Source of the DNA: Algoriphagus sp.
GTDB taxonomy: Bacteria > Bacteroidota > Bacteroidia > Cytophagales > Cyclobacteriaceae
DNA: 64,000 nucleotides
Assembly (NCBI GenBank): GCA_023653075.1
Contig: JAMNXQ010000002.1
Span: 62,001-126,000 of the forward strand
Direction: 5' to 3'
The position numbers were made by a program, and so were the translations under genes. Shown piece after piece: positions 26,515 through 34,904 of the stretch. Position 1 is the first letter of the stretch. Each line of letters begins with the position of its first letter. The notes beneath the pieces are model-generated. The model did no database searches. It saw only the letters and a list, made by a program, of their open reading frames with translations, and had not been told where the DNA came from.

Positions 26515-27225
26515 ATGAATTTTCACTATTTTACTGACTTTGAATCAATGAGTAAGCAGGGCTTTGAATACATCAAAGAAGCGGTAGAGAAAAAGCCCAA
26601 CCTTTTGTTCTGTGTAGCTAGCGGTGGTTCTCCTTCAGGAACTTATGCCAAACTAGCGGCATACAAGCAGCAGCACCCTAATTTCGGATCAGCCTTGCGG
26701 GTAATCAAATTGGACGAGTGGGGAGGGCTTGAAGCCAATTCTCCCTTTACTTCTGAATTGGATGTACAGCGGAAGTTTATACAACCTATGAGGATTTCAC
26801 TAGATCGCTATTGGACTTTGGACCCCTATACCCAAAATCCGGAAGGAGAATGTGAAGCCATGGAGCAGGTTTTGGAGCGAGAAGGTCCTTTGGATATTTG
26901 CATTTTAGGCATTGGGGTGAATGGACATATTGCGTTAAATGAACCTGGGGAGAAGCACCAACTTCCCTTTCATGTATGCCCACTTGCGGAATCGACTTTG
27001 GCCAATGGCATGCTGAAGACCTTGCAGCAGCCTCCCAGTTTTGGAATGACCATAGGCCTTCGAGGAATCCTTCAATCCAAACTCATTTTACTTTTTGTGG
27101 CAGGATCGGGCAAAAAAGAGGCTTTTGAGCAGTTGAAAGCACAGGAAGTACGGGGTCAATTTCCTGCTTCTTTTCTAGGGTTGCACCCTAATGTGCAGGT
27201 GCTCATAGATCAAACAGCCGTTTAA
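26515..27225 (+). CDS. galactosamine-/glucosamine-6-phosphate isomerase (deaminase) family protein
   Basis: 236 residues of the NagB/RpiA-like fold. Signatures are VASGGSPSGTYAKLA for phosphate binding, KLDEWGGL with the catalytic Asp-Glu, and LGIGVNGHIALNEPG. Members convert amino-sugar 6-phosphates to ketose 6-phosphate plus ammonia, or hydrolyse 6-phosphogluconolactone. The NGHIALNEPG segment and the length (236 versus about 265 for NagB) favour the AgaI/GalN6P isomerase branch. It stands alone in a gap before the tRNA genes, so context gives no substrate. Confidence 0.82.
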   Translation: MNFHYFTDFESMSKQGFEYIKEAVEKKPNLLFCVASGGSPSGTYAKLAAYKQQHPNFGSALRVIKLDEWGGLEANSPFTSELDVQRKFIQPMRISLDRYWTLDPYTQNPEGECEAMEQVLEREGPLDICILGIGVNGHIALNEPGEKHQLPFHVCPLAESTLANGMLKTLQQPPSFGMTIGLRGILQSKLILLFVAGSGKKEAFEQLKAQEVRGQFPASFLGLHPNVQVLIDQTAV

Positions 27226-27301
27226 ACCTAACCTATGTTTATTTATGTACTTGATAGCAAAGGAAATACTTACCTTTTGTTAAAAAAATAAAGTTGATTT
27301 A

Positions 27302-27331
27302 TTGCGGATAAGTTCCGTTTTTCTACCTTTG
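27302..27331 (+). promoter_or_regulatory. Bacteroidota-type promoter of the tRNA-Asp pair
   Basis: TTG at 27302-27304, a 19-bp spacer and TACCTTTG at 27324-27331 fit the Bacteroidota housekeeping sigma consensus exactly. The first tRNA begins 26 bp downstream. Confidence 0.85.
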
Positions 27332-27356
27332 CACCACTTCAAAAGTGAAGCCAAAC

Positions 27357-27430
27357 GGAGTGGTAGTTCAGCTGGTTAGAATGCCTGCCTGTCACGCAGG
27401 AGGTCGCGGGTTCGAGTCCCGTCCATTCCG
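27357..27430 (+). tRNA. tRNA-Asp (GTC)
   Basis: A 74-nt cloverleaf. The acceptor stem GGAGTGG pairs with CCATTCC with one G-U, discriminator G at 27430. The D arm is GTTCAGCTGGTTAGAAT, the anticodon arm CCTGCCTGTCACGCAGG has anticodon GTC, and the T arm contains GGTTCGAGTCCC. The 3' CCA is not encoded. First of two identical copies. Confidence 0.97.
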
Positions 27431-27505
27431 CATTGATTTAGAGTATCCAAGATTGATTCATTGATCTTAATTTAAGGGAAGTTTATTCTTTCCGTCACTA
27501 GCCTT

Positions 27506-27579
27506 GGAGTGGTAGTTCAGCTGGTTAGAATGCCTGCCTGTCACGCAGGAGGTCGCGGGTTCGAGTCCCGTCCATTCCG
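27506..27579 (+). tRNA. tRNA-Asp (GTC), second copy
   Basis: Identical over all 74 nt to the copy at 27357-27430, 75 bp downstream. No separate promoter is visible in the spacer, so both are probably cut from one transcript ended by the hairpin at 27584-27612. Confidence 0.97.
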
Positions 27580-27583
27580 CATC

Positions 27584-27612
27584 AAAATCCCTAAATTCTT
27601 AGGGATTTTTTT
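27584..27612 (+). terminator. terminator of the tRNA-Asp pair
   Basis: A perfect 11-bp stem (AAAATCCCTAA 27584-27594 with TTAGGGATTTT 27599-27609) with ATTC loop and a T-run, 4 bp after the second tRNA. Confidence 0.9.
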
Positions 27613-27731
27613 GTTTTTCGATGGTTTGAATTTTAAGGACCTCCAAGGTCTTCAAGCTAAAGAGGCTAAAAGTTCAGTTTATCTGACTCCGTATTCCCTT
27701 AAAAATTCCATCGGTGATAAAGACTAATCCT

Positions 27732-27739
27732 TATATTTG
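27732..27739 (+). promoter_or_regulatory. possible -7 box of accA
   Basis: TATATTTG fits TAnnTTTG exactly, 20 bp before the accA ATG. I see no TTG at the right spacing upstream. Confidence 0.5.
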
Positions 27740-27759
27740 TTTTTCAAAAATTTACGAAA

Positions 27760-28707
27760 ATGGTCTTAGAATTTGAAAAACCTATCGCTGATTTAGAGCA
27801 AAAGTTGCAGGAGATGAAGGAGTTGGCGAAGGGTAAAAACATCGACCTAAGCAAAGATATTGACTCCCTGGAGGGTAAAATTTTGTCCTTGAAAAAGGAA
27901 ACCTTTGCAAATCTAACGCGATGGCAGCGGGTCCAACTTTCAAGACATGCCGATCGCCCTTACGCTTTAGATTACATCTACGAGATCACCAACGATTTTA
28001 TTGAATTGCATGGAGATCGAAGTGTGAAGGATGATAAAGCCATGATAGGTGGATTAGGAGATATTGATGGCCGAACAGTCCTCTTTATTGGACAGCAAAA
28101 AGGCAGAAATACCAAGCAACGCCAAGAGCGAAACTTCGGAATGGCCAATCCGGAGGGATACCGGAAGGCGCTCCGTTTGATGAAGATGGCAGAAAAATTC
28201 AACAAGCCCATCGTTACCCTCATTGATACTCCGGGTGCATTCCCAGGTTTGGAAGCAGAAGAAAGAGGGCAGGGAGAAGCCATTGCACGAAACATCAAGG
28301 AGATGTTTATGCTCAAAGTTCCTGTGATCTGCATTATTATTGGTGAAGGGGCCTCTGGTGGAGCTTTGGGAATTGCTATTGGAGACAAGGTGTACATGTT
28401 GGAAAATACCTGGTATTCTGTGATTTCGCCTGAATCCTGCTCTTCCATTTTGTGGAGGTCTTGGGACTACAAAGAACAAGCCGCTGAAGCATTGAAGTTG
28501 ACTGCCACTGACATGAAATCCAATGGGCTAGTAGATGGAATCATTCCAGAACCACTTGGAGGTGCACACAAAGACCTCAAAGTCATGGCAAAAACATTGA
28601 AGCAGGTGATTGGCCAAGCCCTAAATGAATTAGATGTGCTCGAAGCAGAACAACGAATTTCGCAGCGTATCGAAAAGTTTTGTGCAATGGGTGTGGTAGT
28701 TGAATAA
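27760..28707 (+). CDS. accA: acetyl-CoA carboxylase carboxyltransferase subunit alpha
   Basis: 315 residues, the normal AccA length. It has the N-terminal helical segment [20 protein letters not shown], then the carboxyltransferase core [59 protein letters not shown], the oxyanion-forming [15 protein letters not shown] and [14 protein letters not shown]. With AccD it transfers carboxyl from carboxybiotin to acetyl-CoA, the first step of fatty-acid synthesis. accD is not in this window. The lipid-related genes that follow (patatin, acyltransferase) could be functionally linked. Confidence 0.97.
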   Translation: MVLEFEKPIADLEQKLQEMKELAKGKNIDLSKDIDSLEGKILSLKKETFANLTRWQRVQLSRHADRPYALDYIYEITNDFIELHGDRSVKDDKAMIGGLGDIDGRTVLFIGQQKGRNTKQRQERNFGMANPEGYRKALRLMKMAEKFNKPIVTLIDTPGAFPGLEAEERGQGEAIARNIKEMFMLKVPVICIIIGEGASGGALGIAIGDKVYMLENTWYSVISPESCSSILWRSWDYKEQAAEALKLTATDMKSNGLVDGIIPEPLGGAHKDLKVMAKTLKQVIGQALNELDVLEAEQRISQRIEKFCAMGVVVE

Positions 28708-28788
28708 GAATTAGTCTTCGTTCCTTTGTCCCTAAGTCAAGTTTATTCGTGTTTGTTGGGTACATTCTTAGTACAATAAATCCTTTCC

Positions 28789-29628
28789 ATGGAGCTTTTT
28801 ACCGTAGATACAGGCTTTTTTAAATTGGATGGAGGTGCCATGTTTGGTGTAGTTCCCAAGTCCATTTGGTCTCGGTCCAATCCTGCAGATGAAAACAATC
28901 TCTGTACTTGGGCCATGCGCTGCTTACTCGTTTCGGAGGGGAATCGATTGGTATTAATCGATACAGGTATTGGGGATAAGCAGGATGCGCGCTTCTTTTC
29001 ACACTACTACCTGCATGGAGATGCAGGTCTGGAGCAAAGTTTACGAAATCTAGGTGTTCACCCTTACGATATCACTGATGTTTTTTTGACGCACCTGCAC
29101 TTTGATCATTGTGGTGGGAGTGTAAAGTATGGTTCCCATGGGCAATATGAATTGACTTTCCCAAAGGCCAGGTACTGGACCAATCAAGATCATTGGGACT
29201 GGGCAACCATCCCAAATCCTCGTGAAAAAGCCTCTTTTTTAGAGGAGAATATGCTCCCTTTGCAAGAACATGGAGTTTTAGAATTTTTAGATCTTTCTAA
29301 AAAATCGCTATTTCAAGGATTTGATTTTCTTACCATGGATGGGCATACGGATAAGCAGATGCTCCCCAAACTTCAATACAAGGGCCGAACCTTGGTATTT
29401 ATGGCGGACTTACTCCCTTCCATTGGCCACCTACCCATTCCCTATGTAATGGGCTACGATACACGTCCTTTGATTACCTTGCAAGAAAAACAAGTCTTTT
29501 TGGAAGAGGCTGTTCGTGAAAACTACCTCCTCTTTTTTGAGCATGATGCGAGCAATGAGTGCTGCACCGTAAAATTGACCGAAAAAGGAGTGCGGGTAGA
29601 CCAAACATTTCGATTAGATGAACTCTAA
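28789..29628 (+). CDS. MBL-fold metallo-hydrolase
   Basis: 279 residues. The metallo-beta-lactamase metal motif is HLHFDHCGG (in TDVFLTHLHFDHCGGS), with the third His in TMDGHTDKQ, the bridging Asp in FMADLLPSIGHLP, and the final His in LLFFEHDAS. It therefore has a complete di-zinc site. No signal peptide. The nearest well-known subgroup is that of AiiA-type lactonases and related hydrolases, but lactone specificity cannot be claimed. Its stop overlaps the start of the patatin gene by 11 bp, so the two are translationally coupled. Confidence 0.88.
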   Translation: MELFTVDTGFFKLDGGAMFGVVPKSIWSRSNPADENNLCTWAMRCLLVSEGNRLVLIDTGIGDKQDARFFSHYYLHGDAGLEQSLRNLGVHPYDITDVFLTHLHFDHCGGSVKYGSHGQYELTFPKARYWTNQDHWDWATIPNPREKASFLEENMLPLQEHGVLEFLDLSKKSLFQGFDFLTMDGHTDKQMLPKLQYKGRTLVFMADLLPSIGHLPIPYVMGYDTRPLITLQEKQVFLEEAVRENYLLFFEHDASNECCTVKLTEKGVRVDQTFRLDEL

Positions 29629-30397
29629 GCCAAGCATAGGTCTTGCCCTATCTGGTGGCGGTGTTAGAGGAATTTCTCATCTCGGGGTGTTAAAAGCCCT
29701 CAATGAGGCGGGAATTTTTCCCAATCAAGTCAGTGGTAGTTCTGCAGGAGCAATTGTAGGTGCCATGTATTGCCAAGGTTTTTCTCCAGATGAAGTCCTG
29801 AAGATTGTCCTAGAAACAAATTATTTCAAGCTGATGCGCCCTGCAATTTCCTGGAAGGGCTTGTTCAATCTGGATAGTTTGGCGCAACTTTTGAAAATTT
29901 ATTTGCCACACAATGATTTCTCTGCTTTAAAAGTATCCTTAATTGTAGCTGCTACAGATATTGGGAGAGGAGAAGTCAGGTATTTTAATTCGGGGAGTTT
30001 GATCGAACCAATTCTGGCTTCTTCCTGCATTCCTGGCATGTTTGAACCTATCGAATTCGATTCCCGCTACCTGGTAGATGGAGGGGTGTTAAATAATTTG
30101 CCTGTTGAACCTTTAAAAGGGAAAAGTGACTTGATCATCGGGGTCAACTGCAATCATTTGCCCGAGCTAGGGAAGGTACGCAATGTGAAAAACCTACTCG
30201 AACGAGCGGTCATGATGAACTTAAATTACAATGTGTACACCCGAAAAGGGGCATGTGACTATTTCATTGAAGCGCCTGGTTTGGGTAAATACGGTGTTTT
30301 TGATTTGAAAAAAGCGCCCGAACTATTTCAAGCAGGATACGAACAAGCCATGCGTATTATTGAAGCCAATCCCTCCTTGACTGAATTCAATTCTTAA
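29618..30397 (+). CDS. patatin-like phospholipase
   Basis: 259 residues with all patatin elements: oxyanion loop GLALSGGGVRGISHLGVL, nucleophile elbow GSSAG (Ser), and the catalytic Asp in LVDGGVLNNLP. These Ser-Asp dyad enzymes hydrolyse acyl chains from phospholipids or other lipids. No signal peptide or barrel domain is present, so it is the short cytoplasmic or membrane-associated type. It overlaps the MBL gene by 11 bp and is followed after 25 bp by an acyltransferase gene, which suggests a lipid-remodelling operon. Confidence 0.93.
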   Translation: MNSKPSIGLALSGGGVRGISHLGVLKALNEAGIFPNQVSGSSAGAIVGAMYCQGFSPDEVLKIVLETNYFKLMRPAISWKGLFNLDSLAQLLKIYLPHNDFSALKVSLIVAATDIGRGEVRYFNSGSLIEPILASSCIPGMFEPIEFDSRYLVDGGVLNNLPVEPLKGKSDLIIGVNCNHLPELGKVRNVKNLLERAVMMNLNYNVYTRKGACDYFIEAPGLGKYGVFDLKKAPELFQAGYEQAMRIIEANPSLTEFNS

Positions 30398-30422
30398 CCT
30401 AATTTTCAAAACTTGCCTTCTT

Positions 30423-30983
30423 ATGATGAAGTTACTTTCACGATTTATTTTCTGGGTGGCTGGATGGAGCTTGAATCAAAATTGGCCAGCAGGTGTGAAA
30501 AAGGCGGTTTTGATTGCCATTCCCCACACCTCTAATTGGGATATTCTGTATGCAAGAGCTGCTTTTTTTCTGATGGATATTCCCGTTCGCTTTACCATAA
30601 AGAAAGAAGTGATGGTGGGCCCTTTGGGTTGGCTCTTGTCCAGTTTAGGCGCAATTCCAATTGACCGTAAGCGGATTCCTGGAGGAAAGAAGCAAACCTA
30701 TACGGAGGCCATGATCCAGATGTTAAATGAACGGGAGGATTTGGTAGTGATGGTAACCCCAGAAGGAACTAGAAGTGCAGTAACGAAATGGAAATCAGGA
30801 TTTTATCATACAGCTCTTGGAGCAAATGTGCCCATTGTGATTGGCTATTTGGATTACAAAAAGAAAGAAGCAGGCATAGGACCTTGTATCTATCCAAATG
30901 GAGATATGGATGCTCAAATTGAGGAACTGAAAGCTTTTGGTAAGTCAGTGGTGCCCAAATATCCTGAAAAAGGGATTCGCTAA
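30423..30983 (+). CDS. PlsC-like lysophospholipid acyltransferase
   Basis: 186 residues, short for the family. The HX4D catalytic motif is AIPHTSNWDILYARA, and the second block is VTPEGTRSAVTKWKSGFYHTA, in which the usual (F)PEGTRS is kept. An N-terminal hydrophobic stretch (LSRFIFWVAGWSL) likely associates it with the membrane. Enzymes of this family acylate lysophosphatidate or related glycerolipids. It is third in the MBL-patatin-acyltransferase run. Confidence 0.88.
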   Translation: MMKLLSRFIFWVAGWSLNQNWPAGVKKAVLIAIPHTSNWDILYARAAFFLMDIPVRFTIKKEVMVGPLGWLLSSLGAIPIDRKRIPGGKKQTYTEAMIQMLNEREDLVVMVTPEGTRSAVTKWKSGFYHTALGANVPIVIGYLDYKKKEAGIGPCIYPNGDMDAQIEELKAFGKSVVPKYPEKGIR

Positions 30984-31029
30984 TGGAATTATTCGCAATT
31001 CTACTAGCAGCTCAAAAGGGATTTGTACC

Positions 31030-31183
31030 AAGCGGATTATGGTTCACAAACCGCTTTAATCAGTCCACAGCTCATTTGATTGAACTACAAACCTAATTTT
31101 ATTTGAGTTGTGAAAAAAAATTGAAAAATCCTCTTCGGAAATAAAGCGATTGAAATTCGTTTCGAAGTAGATAGCTGTGGACT
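31030..31183. repeat. inverted repeats in the 31.0 kb intergenic region
   Basis: Perfect 11-bp arms AGTCCACAGCT (31062-31072) and AGCTGTGGACT (31173-31183) enclose 100 bp. Just upstream a smaller inverted pair AAGCGG (31030-31035) and CCGCTT (31051-31056) is seen. The stretch after the left arm resembles the repeat patch at 21.68 kb (shared ACAGCTCA, GAACT, CAAACCT in the same order). No gene is seen in 30984-31197. Confidence 0.6.
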
Positions 31184-31197
31184 AAAGATCTCAAGTA

Positions 31198-32256
31198 CTA
31201 GATTCCATCTGACACCAGGCGGAAACCTACATTTGAGGTTCCAGAATCAATAGCCTGCCCTTGCCTCGCAGCCGGCCTGTAATTGGTGCAATAGGTGGAG
31301 GCACACAAAAAAGATCCTCCTTTGATGACACGTTCCATCGCATAGGGATTGCTTGGGTTGTAGCATGGATTCATACCTTCATCTAGCATGGCTACTGTAC
31401 CCGCTAGGCGAGCATGCTTGAGTGCATCAAACCAATCCGAAGTCAATTCCCAAACGTTTCCAATCATATCGTAGGCTCCATAGGCATTGGGAGGGAAGGA
31501 CTGAACAGGAGCAGTGGAGGTAAAGCCATCCTTACCCTCATCCGCTGATGGGAAATTCCCTTGGAAGGTATTGGCGATGTAGTTACCTCCTGGAGCAAAT
31601 TCATCGCCCCAAGCAAATTTTTTTCCAGCCAAGCCCCCACGTGCTGCAAATTCCCATTCGGCTTCGGTAGGCAATCGTTTACCCACCCAAGTGGCATAAG
31701 CTAGGGCATCTTCGTAAGCGATATGTACTACAGGATGATTTTCTCGACCTGCTAAATCACTATCTGGACCTTCTGGATGCCTCCAATTGGCACCTTTTAC
31801 CCATTGCCACCAAGCGGAAATGTCCTGGAGGGAAACGGGTCTGCTAGGAGCTGTAAATACCAGGGAACCAGGAGCAAGATTTTCCTCCGGTAACTTAGGG
31901 GTGTTCGGTGGTAATTGTTTCTTTAATTCCTCCCAGGCAATGGGGCGTTCAGCTACTGTTTTATAGCCTGTGGCCTCAATAAATTTTTCAAACTGAGCGT
32001 TCGTTACTTCTGTAATTTCCATCCAAAAACCCTCAACCCTTACTTTTACAGCAGGTTTTTCTGCTGCATAAGCATCGAAGTCATCGCTTCCCATCATCAA
32101 TTCACCTCCTGGAATCCAAACCATGTTCTTCTTAGGGGAGATTTGACTTGGTGAAACGCTGGATAGTCCTTGATTCGGATTTTCAGAGGCTTTTGAAGTG
32201 CAGCCCAAACATGCAAACAGTAGCCCGTACAAAAAAAATGCTATCCAAGTTTTCAT
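31198..32256 (-). CDS. formylglycine-generating-enzyme-family lipoprotein (SUMF1/FGE-like)
   Basis: 352 residues. Lipoprotein signal with Cys19 (ACLGC), then the FGE-sulfatase domain: MVWIPGGELMMGSDD, FWMEITEVTNAQFEKFIEAT, VVHIAYEDALAYATWVGKRLPTEAEWEFAARGG, NVWELTSDWF and the C-terminal GGSFLCASTYCTNYRPAARQ. Cys318 and Cys323, five apart, match the catalytic pair of true formylglycine-generating enzymes, unlike most structural SUMF1 lipoproteins. An active FGE converts a sulfatase Cys to formylglycine, normally before export; here the enzyme itself is exported. No sulfatase gene is in the window. Confidence 0.88.
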   Translation of the reverse strand: MKTWIAFFLYGLLFACLGCTSKASENPNQGLSSVSPSQISPKKNMVWIPGGELMMGSDDFDAYAAEKPAVKVRVEGFWMEITEVTNAQFEKFIEATGYKTVAERPIAWEELKKQLPPNTPKLPEENLAPGSLVFTAPSRPVSLQDISAWWQWVKGANWRHPEGPDSDLAGRENHPVVHIAYEDALAYATWVGKRLPTEAEWEFAARGGLAGKKFAWGDEFAPGGNYIANTFQGNFPSADEGKDGFTSTAPVQSFPPNAYGAYDMIGNVWELTSDWFDALKHARLAGTVAMLDEGMNPCYNPSNPYAMERVIKGGSFLCASTYCTNYRPAARQGQAIDSGTSNVGFRLVSDGI

Positions 32257-32302
32257 GCTCTAAAATAAGAAGGAATTTTTTCAGGAAAAATAAGAAAAAA
32301 AG

Positions 32303-33298
32303 CTAGGCATTCATTGCATCCAACTTTGCTTGAACTTTTCTCCGGAGCTTTTTGAATACCTGTGCACGTTCCTTGGCTCCAGCCCCACTTATAAGACTTG
32401 ATCTTTTTATCAGGTTATTCATATTTTTAAACACCTCTTCATTAAAATCTGTATCTCTAGAACCTACAAAGTAGAGTATGCTATGGTTGAGGTAGGTGAT
32501 TTTCGTGTCTCCAAGTTCTGCAAGTAATGTATTGTCTCCCGAGACAATGTCATTTTGATAAAGTCGATATTCCCCAAAATCTGGATTGGTAGCTTGTCCC
32601 AACAAGGATTTTTTTCCATCGGAAGCCATTTTTTCAAGGTGGTTTACCACCTCTAGAAGACTACCATAGACTTGTTTGGTCGTGTCGCTATCTTGGATCA
32701 AGCCCATATTATGATACGTTTCAATCTGCCTTATGGTGGTATTTAGGGTGTCCTTATTCCAGATTTCGGTGCTAGGGACTTTGGTATATGCTCGGAGAAT
32801 TCGTTTGGCTAGGATTTCATAACCGCTTAGGTATTTGGTGTCCAAACAAAATTTCTCCTGTTTCTGCTCGCCTGGAGGTAAAATGGAATTTGTCCAAAAA
32901 AAGAATTTAAAGTTGGCAAGAATAGGATGGAAAAAATGATGAAAAGGTAGCAAATCTTTGACTAAAAAATAAAGATGCCTTTTGGGATAGCTATTGATGT
33001 AGTAAAGCTGCTTGACCATCTCAATCATCCAATGTGCAAGGGGGTCTTCTCTAAGTGGGGATGAGGTGGATTTGAATAAAATGGAGTCATTTTTCAAGCA
33101 CAGAAACTCATCTATGGAGATATTAAACTCCTGACATAACAAACTGATTTCGTCGAAATCCAAGAGTTTTTCTCCACGTATCCGTCTGTAGGCACTGTCC
33201 AGACTCACCTTGAGTGTGGCTGCTACTTCTGCCGCTAAGGAAGAATAAGGCGGGATTGTAGGCTTTAGCCTTTGAAAAAACTGGGCTTGTGTATTCAT
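32303..33298 (-). CDS. HTH transcriptional regulator, Bacteroidota type
   Basis: 331 residues. The N-terminus carries an XRE-like helix-turn-helix (SLAAEVAATLKVSLDSAYRRIRG, then LDFDEISLLCQEFNISIDEFL). The remainder (about 250 residues) has no domain I recognise, with LSGYEILAKRILRAYTKVP and a basic C-terminus. No signal peptide or membrane segment. The start is ATG 33298; a TTG five codons upstream is in frame. It sits 46 bp upstream of the FGE-like gene on the same strand and may regulate it. Its own 5' region is very AT-rich. Confidence 0.75.
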   Translation of the reverse strand: MNTQAQFFQRLKPTIPPYSSLAAEVAATLKVSLDSAYRRIRGEKLLDFDEISLLCQEFNISIDEFLCLKNDSILFKSTSSPLREDPLAHWMIEMVKQLYYINSYPKRHLYFLVKDLLPFHHFFHPILANFKFFFWTNSILPPGEQKQEKFCLDTKYLSGYEILAKRILRAYTKVPSTEIWNKDTLNTTIRQIETYHNMGLIQDSDTTKQVYGSLLEVVNHLEKMASDGKKSLLGQATNPDFGEYRLYQNDIVSGDNTLLAELGDTKITYLNHSILYFVGSRDTDFNEEVFKNMNNLIKRSSLISGAGAKERAQVFKKLRRKVQAKLDAMNA

Positions 33299-33409
33299 AA
33301 TAAGGCAATTCAAAAAATAAAATCAAAAAAAATATTTTGTCAAATAAATTAAAAAATAATTAATTAATAAACTATTTATAAAAAAAAGTATAAAAAATAT
33401 TAGTTTTAA

Positions 33410-33438
33410 TTGTTTTTTAAGAACAGAATGTATTTTTG
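33410..33438 (+). promoter_or_regulatory. orphan Bacteroidota-type promoter
   Basis: TTG at 33410-33412, an 18-bp spacer and TATTTTTG at 33431-33438 match the consensus fully, and the following GCAACC is typical of sites just before the transcription start. No plus-strand gene follows before 34905; the M28 gene downstream is on the other strand. Confidence 0.6.
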
Positions 33439-33442
33439 CAAC

Positions 33443-33492
33443 CTCAGCGCATGGAGCTGGCCCTAGGTAGACTTTAGCCAGGAGTTTTTTTT
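33443..33492 (+). ncRNA. candidate short transcript with its own terminator
   Basis: Directly after the orphan promoter comes a short stretch with a 5-bp GC stem (CTGGC 33457-33461 with GCCAG 33477-33481) followed by GAG and eight T (33485-33492), the layout of an intrinsic terminator. The expected RNA is about 50 nt. It contains an eight-codon frame (ATG 33451 to TAG 33477, MELALGRL). It could be a small RNA, a leader remnant or an abortive transcript. The stem is short, so confidence is low. Confidence 0.35.
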
Positions 33493-33510
33493 AAAAAAGA
33501 ATGGAAACCA

Positions 33511-34857
33511 TTATCGGGTAAGTGGGGAAGGGATGAGGGGCAAACTTTCCATGCCCTGCTCCGATAGTGCCTGCACGGCAAAGAAGTAGTTGTCTTTACT
33601 GTAAGGAAGTTTGAGGCTAGTCTCTTCGGTGTAGAACTTTTTCTCCCATACAGAGGAGGAGGTTTCCCGCATCAATACATAGTATCCTTTCGCTTTTCCA
33701 TGAATTGGGGCTTTCCAAATTAAGGAGGTAGAGTTACTTAGGCCACGTACATCTATTCGTACTTCCTGAGGCATCCCTGGAGCATAGGCTAGCGAGGCAG
33801 CAGATGCCAAGTTCACTGCTGCTACCTTTCTTAGGTACTCAAAATCCATGAATTCGGGTAGATCTCCGTATTGAACCCCATTTTCTACACGTACATTTTC
33901 ATGTTGATGCAGAAAGTTCTCATTCATTTCAGACATTCGCACGGCGGTAAATCCATTTTTCATGAAGGGAGTTTGGTCACCTCCACGGAGAAATCGGTCA
34001 TTTCGGTAGATTAATTTTACTTCCATTTGATCTACATAGCGCTCGCCTACTTCCTTGATGTAGCGCGCAAGCTGTCGGGAGGGGCTGTCGTTATCCGAAT
34101 TGATGGACCTTCGGATATTCGCTCCTCGCTCGTCCTCGGCAAGTGGGATAGTTTCTGAAAAAACGCGCATTACCGTGTTATTGCTGATGTTGGTTTCGGA
34201 AGAGTTGCTATTTCCGACAATATCATTGTTGAGTACCGCCTCGATTTTCCAAGACATTTCTTTTGCCTTATCAGCAAGGTAGGTAGCCCCTTTTAGGCCT
34301 TGCTCTTCCCCAGTAAATGCTACAAAAACCAAGGTAGCAGGAAACTCAGCTTGGGAAAGAATACGTGCCAGTTCTAGGACTAAAGCCACCCCACTGCCAT
34401 CGTCATTGGCTCCTGGAGAGGCACCAGTAGCATCCATCACATCCTTGTTTCGGGAATCCAAATGCCCTGAAACTAGGATCATACGAGGATCTTGTTTGTT
34501 TGTCCCCTGGAGTAGGGCTACCACATTTGCCACTTTTGCATCGGATACAATTCTTCTTCCGTCTCCTGGCACTACAAACTCCTCAATCATGGAAGTTAAT
34601 CTTCCGTTTGATTTACCAGAAAACTCTGAAAATTTAGCCTTCACGTAGTTTTGAGCGGCAATCATTCCGTCTTTAGCATCCTGATTTAGGGTATGCCTAC
34701 TCTTGAAGGAAGCCAACACTTCGGTGTATTTTTTCAAACTATCGGCATTGACCTGCTGCACTAGCTTAGAAATTTCAGGATTGCGAATGACCACCTGCTG
34801 GCTAAATACAGGGAAAGAGAAGGTGAGTGCGGTAAGTAAGAATAAAATGTGACGCAT
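33511..34857 (-). CDS. M28-family metallopeptidase with C-terminal Fn3-like domain
   Basis: 448 residues with signal peptide (ends PVFSQ near residue 20). The zinc site is readable: His in VSGHLDSRN, bridging Asp in GANDDGSG, Glu pair in AFTGEEQGL, Asp in NNDIVGNS, and the final His probably in NENFLHQHENV. The last 90 residues (EVRIDVRGLSNSTSLIWKAP to the end) look like a fibronectin-type III domain. It is an exported aminopeptidase-like enzyme. It is monocistronic and faces the small candidate transcript at its 3' side. Confidence 0.9.
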   Translation of the reverse strand: MRHILFLLTALTFSFPVFSQQVVIRNPEISKLVQQVNADSLKKYTEVLASFKSRHTLNQDAKDGMIAAQNYVKAKFSEFSGKSNGRLTSMIEEFVVPGDGRRIVSDAKVANVVALLQGTNKQDPRMILVSGHLDSRNKDVMDATGASPGANDDGSGVALVLELARILSQAEFPATLVFVAFTGEEQGLKGATYLADKAKEMSWKIEAVLNNDIVGNSNSSETNISNNTVMRVFSETIPLAEDERGANIRRSINSDNDSPSRQLARYIKEVGERYVDQMEVKLIYRNDRFLRGGDQTPFMKNGFTAVRMSEMNENFLHQHENVRVENGVQYGDLPEFMDFEYLRKVAAVNLASAASLAYAPGMPQEVRIDVRGLSNSTSLIWKAPIHGKAKGYYVLMRETSSSVWEKKFYTEETSLKLPYSKDNYFFAVQALSEQGMESLPLIPSPLTR

Positions 34858-34904
34858 GGTGGGGATCCTATCTTAAGTTCACCCTAAATTTAGTTCAGAT
34901 TTTA

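Noticed and set aside
27509-27727. 72-residue plus-strand frame starting MVVQLVRMPACHAGG
   Set aside because: It is the translation of the second tRNA-Asp gene plus its terminator, not a protein.
31147-31166. TTGAAATTCGTTTCGAA as a possible LacI operator
   Set aside because: The half-site spacing is one base too long, and no gene start is near.
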